Source of the DNA: Smithellaceae bacterium
GTDB lineage: Bacteria; Desulfobacterota; Syntrophia; Syntrophales; Smithellaceae
NCBI GenBank assembly: GCA_028704195.1
Contig: JAQVLL010000157.1
Coordinates: forward strand, 1 to 5,414
Length of the DNA: 5,414 nt
Reading direction: 5' to 3'
The notes under the pieces are model-generated. The model was not told the DNA's origin and ran no database searches. It worked only from the letters and a program-made list of their open reading frames with translations. Of this stretch, positions 4,523 through 5,414 are shown piece after piece (positions within the stretch are counted from its first letter, which is position 1; the number at the start of each line of letters is the position of its first letter). The translations under genes were made by a program, and so were the position numbers.

Positions 4523-5414
4523 ATGGAAACTGTTTTATCATCCTCACATAAGCTCAAAGAACCCGTAGGATTGTCCCGCCGCATCCAGTGGCTGAGGGAT
4601 TATTACTTCCGGGGAACTGAACGGGCATGGAACAATGAATTCACCTGCTGGACAACCGGAACTCCCTGGGACGTCCTCTACAATGAAATGACTTTCTATA
4701 TTGTGCCGGAAACTTACACCCTGCTGGGTACACTGGGAGCATCTTACCGTCAGGCCGCGCGGCCTGTCGAGCTTCATCCGGACTTCTGGCGCTGGCCGCC
4801 CGTGGAAAGGCGCGCGTGGTTTGTGCGGGAAGTGATCGTCAACTATGTACCCCAGGAAATGCTACCCGGCGACCTGCTGGCCGGTGCCCGCTTCAATATC
4901 CAGACCTCCATGTGCTTTACCGAAGAGGAAAGCAAGGCCTGGCAGAAGCTGGTAAAAGGCAAAAACGGCGCAAGAGCAAAAATGAAATGGTTTCATGACC
5001 ACGGATACGGAAATGCCGGCGCCACAAGCGGCCATCTGATTCCCGGACACGAGCGCGCGCTGAAACTCGGCTGGAAGGGCATTCATGCGGAGCTAATGTC
5101 TTTCTACAACGCGCTTGATAAAAATGAGCGCACCGGCCCGAAGGGCGCCCAGCTCAGGGCCATGATCACCGCATCGACCATGGCGCGCGATCTGGCCTCA
5201 CGATACAAAACATTGTGCGAAAACCTCGCGCAACGTGAGACGGACGGACAGCGCAGATCGGAGTTGCGGGCCATGGCGGCCAACCTGAGCCGCGTTCCAT
5301 GGGAACCGGCAACAACGTTCTGGGAGGCTCTGCAGGCGCTCTGGATCAACCACATGCTGGTCATGACGGACGAAAATTATCCCGGCGCGGGTGTTTCCTT
5401 CGGCCGGGTGGATC
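4523..5414 (+). CDS. Glycyl radical enzyme large subunit, probably fumarate-adding (alkyl-/benzylsuccinate synthase alpha family), 5' part
   Basis: The first 297 codons of a large enzyme are visible; the frame is open to the right edge. AAAGGAGGT 5 bases before the ATG is an almost ideal ribosome binding site. The sequence belongs to the pyruvate formate-lyase-like superfamily, as shown by ELRAMAANLSRVPWEPATTF (247-266), WEALQALW (267-274) and SFGRVD (292-297). Several blocks, by my recollection of the family, fit the hydrocarbon-activating fumarate-adding enzymes (AssA/MasD, BssA, NmsA): RAWNNEFTCWTTGTPWD (34-50), VELHPDFWRW (82-91), YVPQEMLPGDLLAGARFN (108-125), HDHGYGNAGATSGHLIP (158-174) and TDENYPGAGVSFGR (282-295). 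Such enzymes use a glycyl radical to add an alkane or alkylarene to fumarate. They are about 800-860 residues, so the catalytic Cys and the C-terminal Gly radical site are outside the window. Substrate cannot be assigned. An arylacetate decarboxylase or another glycyl radical enzyme is the main alternative. Superfamily membership is near certain, the subfamily likely. Confidence 0.85.
   Translation, partial: METVLSSSHKLKEPVGLSRRIQWLRDYYFRGTERAWNNEFTCWTTGTPWDVLYNEMTFYIVPETYTLLGTLGASYRQAARPVELHPDFWRWPPVERRAWFVREVIVNYVPQEMLPGDLLAGARFNIQTSMCFTEEESKAWQKLVKGKNGARAKMKWFHDHGYGNAGATSGHLIPGHERALKLGWKGIHAELMSFYNALDKNERTGPKGAQLRAMITASTMARDLASRYKTLCENLAQRETDGQRRSELRAMAANLSRVPWEPATTFWEALQALWINHMLVMTDENYPGAGVSFGRVD

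Noticed and set aside
4544..4777. Minus-strand frame inside the glycyl radical enzyme
   Set aside because: It is a shadow of the clear plus-strand enzyme frame, which carries family motifs and an ideal ribosome binding site.
1..5414. CRISPR array or insertion sequence
   Set aside because: No regularly spaced repeats and no transposase reading frame were seen on either strand.

Overview
The window looks like part of the chromosome of an anaerobic, Gram-negative-type bacterium, most plausibly a member of the Desulfobacterota (the former Deltaproteobacteria, such as sulfate reducers or syntrophs). This is an inference. It rests on a prmA-rsmE housekeeping pair next to an oxygen-sensitive glycyl radical enzyme that resembles the fumarate-adding hydrocarbon-activating family, and on moderate base composition. 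No 16S rRNA or other taxonomic marker is present.

Left part (1-979, minus strand). The window opens inside a gene for a YhhN/TMEM86-type membrane protein (lysoplasmalogenase family), whose start lies at 450 and whose 3' end is cut off. Next comes a stretch of about 400 bases (451-851) with no convincing gene. It holds a probable promoter for the YhhN-type gene, an imperfect small reading frame and some short repeats. A complete tRNA-Phe (904-979) follows, with a Rho-independent terminator just downstream (852-892).

Centre (1036-3502, minus strand). A compact operon runs prmA (ribosomal protein L11 methyltransferase), rsmE (16S rRNA m3U1498 methyltransferase) and an RDD-family membrane protein. 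A good sigma70-type promoter lies upstream of prmA, rsmE starts with TTG, and the RDD gene overlaps the rsmE stop by 4 bases. No terminator separates this operon from tRNA-Phe. The best -35 element for the tRNA overlaps the RDD stop codon, so the terminator behind the tRNA probably ends both transcripts.

Right part (3683-5414, plus strand). Divergent from prmA is a likely two-gene transcription unit. A FadR-type GntR/FCD regulator is followed 36 bases later by the 5' third of a large glycyl radical enzyme. Its N-terminal sequence fits the fumarate-adding family (alkylsuccinate, benzylsuccinate or naphthylmethylsuccinate synthase alpha subunits). A canonical promoter (TTGACA, 17 bases, TATTCT) precedes the regulator. 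Around the expected transcription start sits TGGT-AAT-ACCA, the classic core of FadR/PdhR/LldR-type operators. The simplest reading is an autoregulated operon in which the regulator controls both itself and the catabolic enzyme. This is the most interesting part of the window. The catalytic cysteine and glycyl radical site lie beyond the right edge, so the substrate cannot be settled here.
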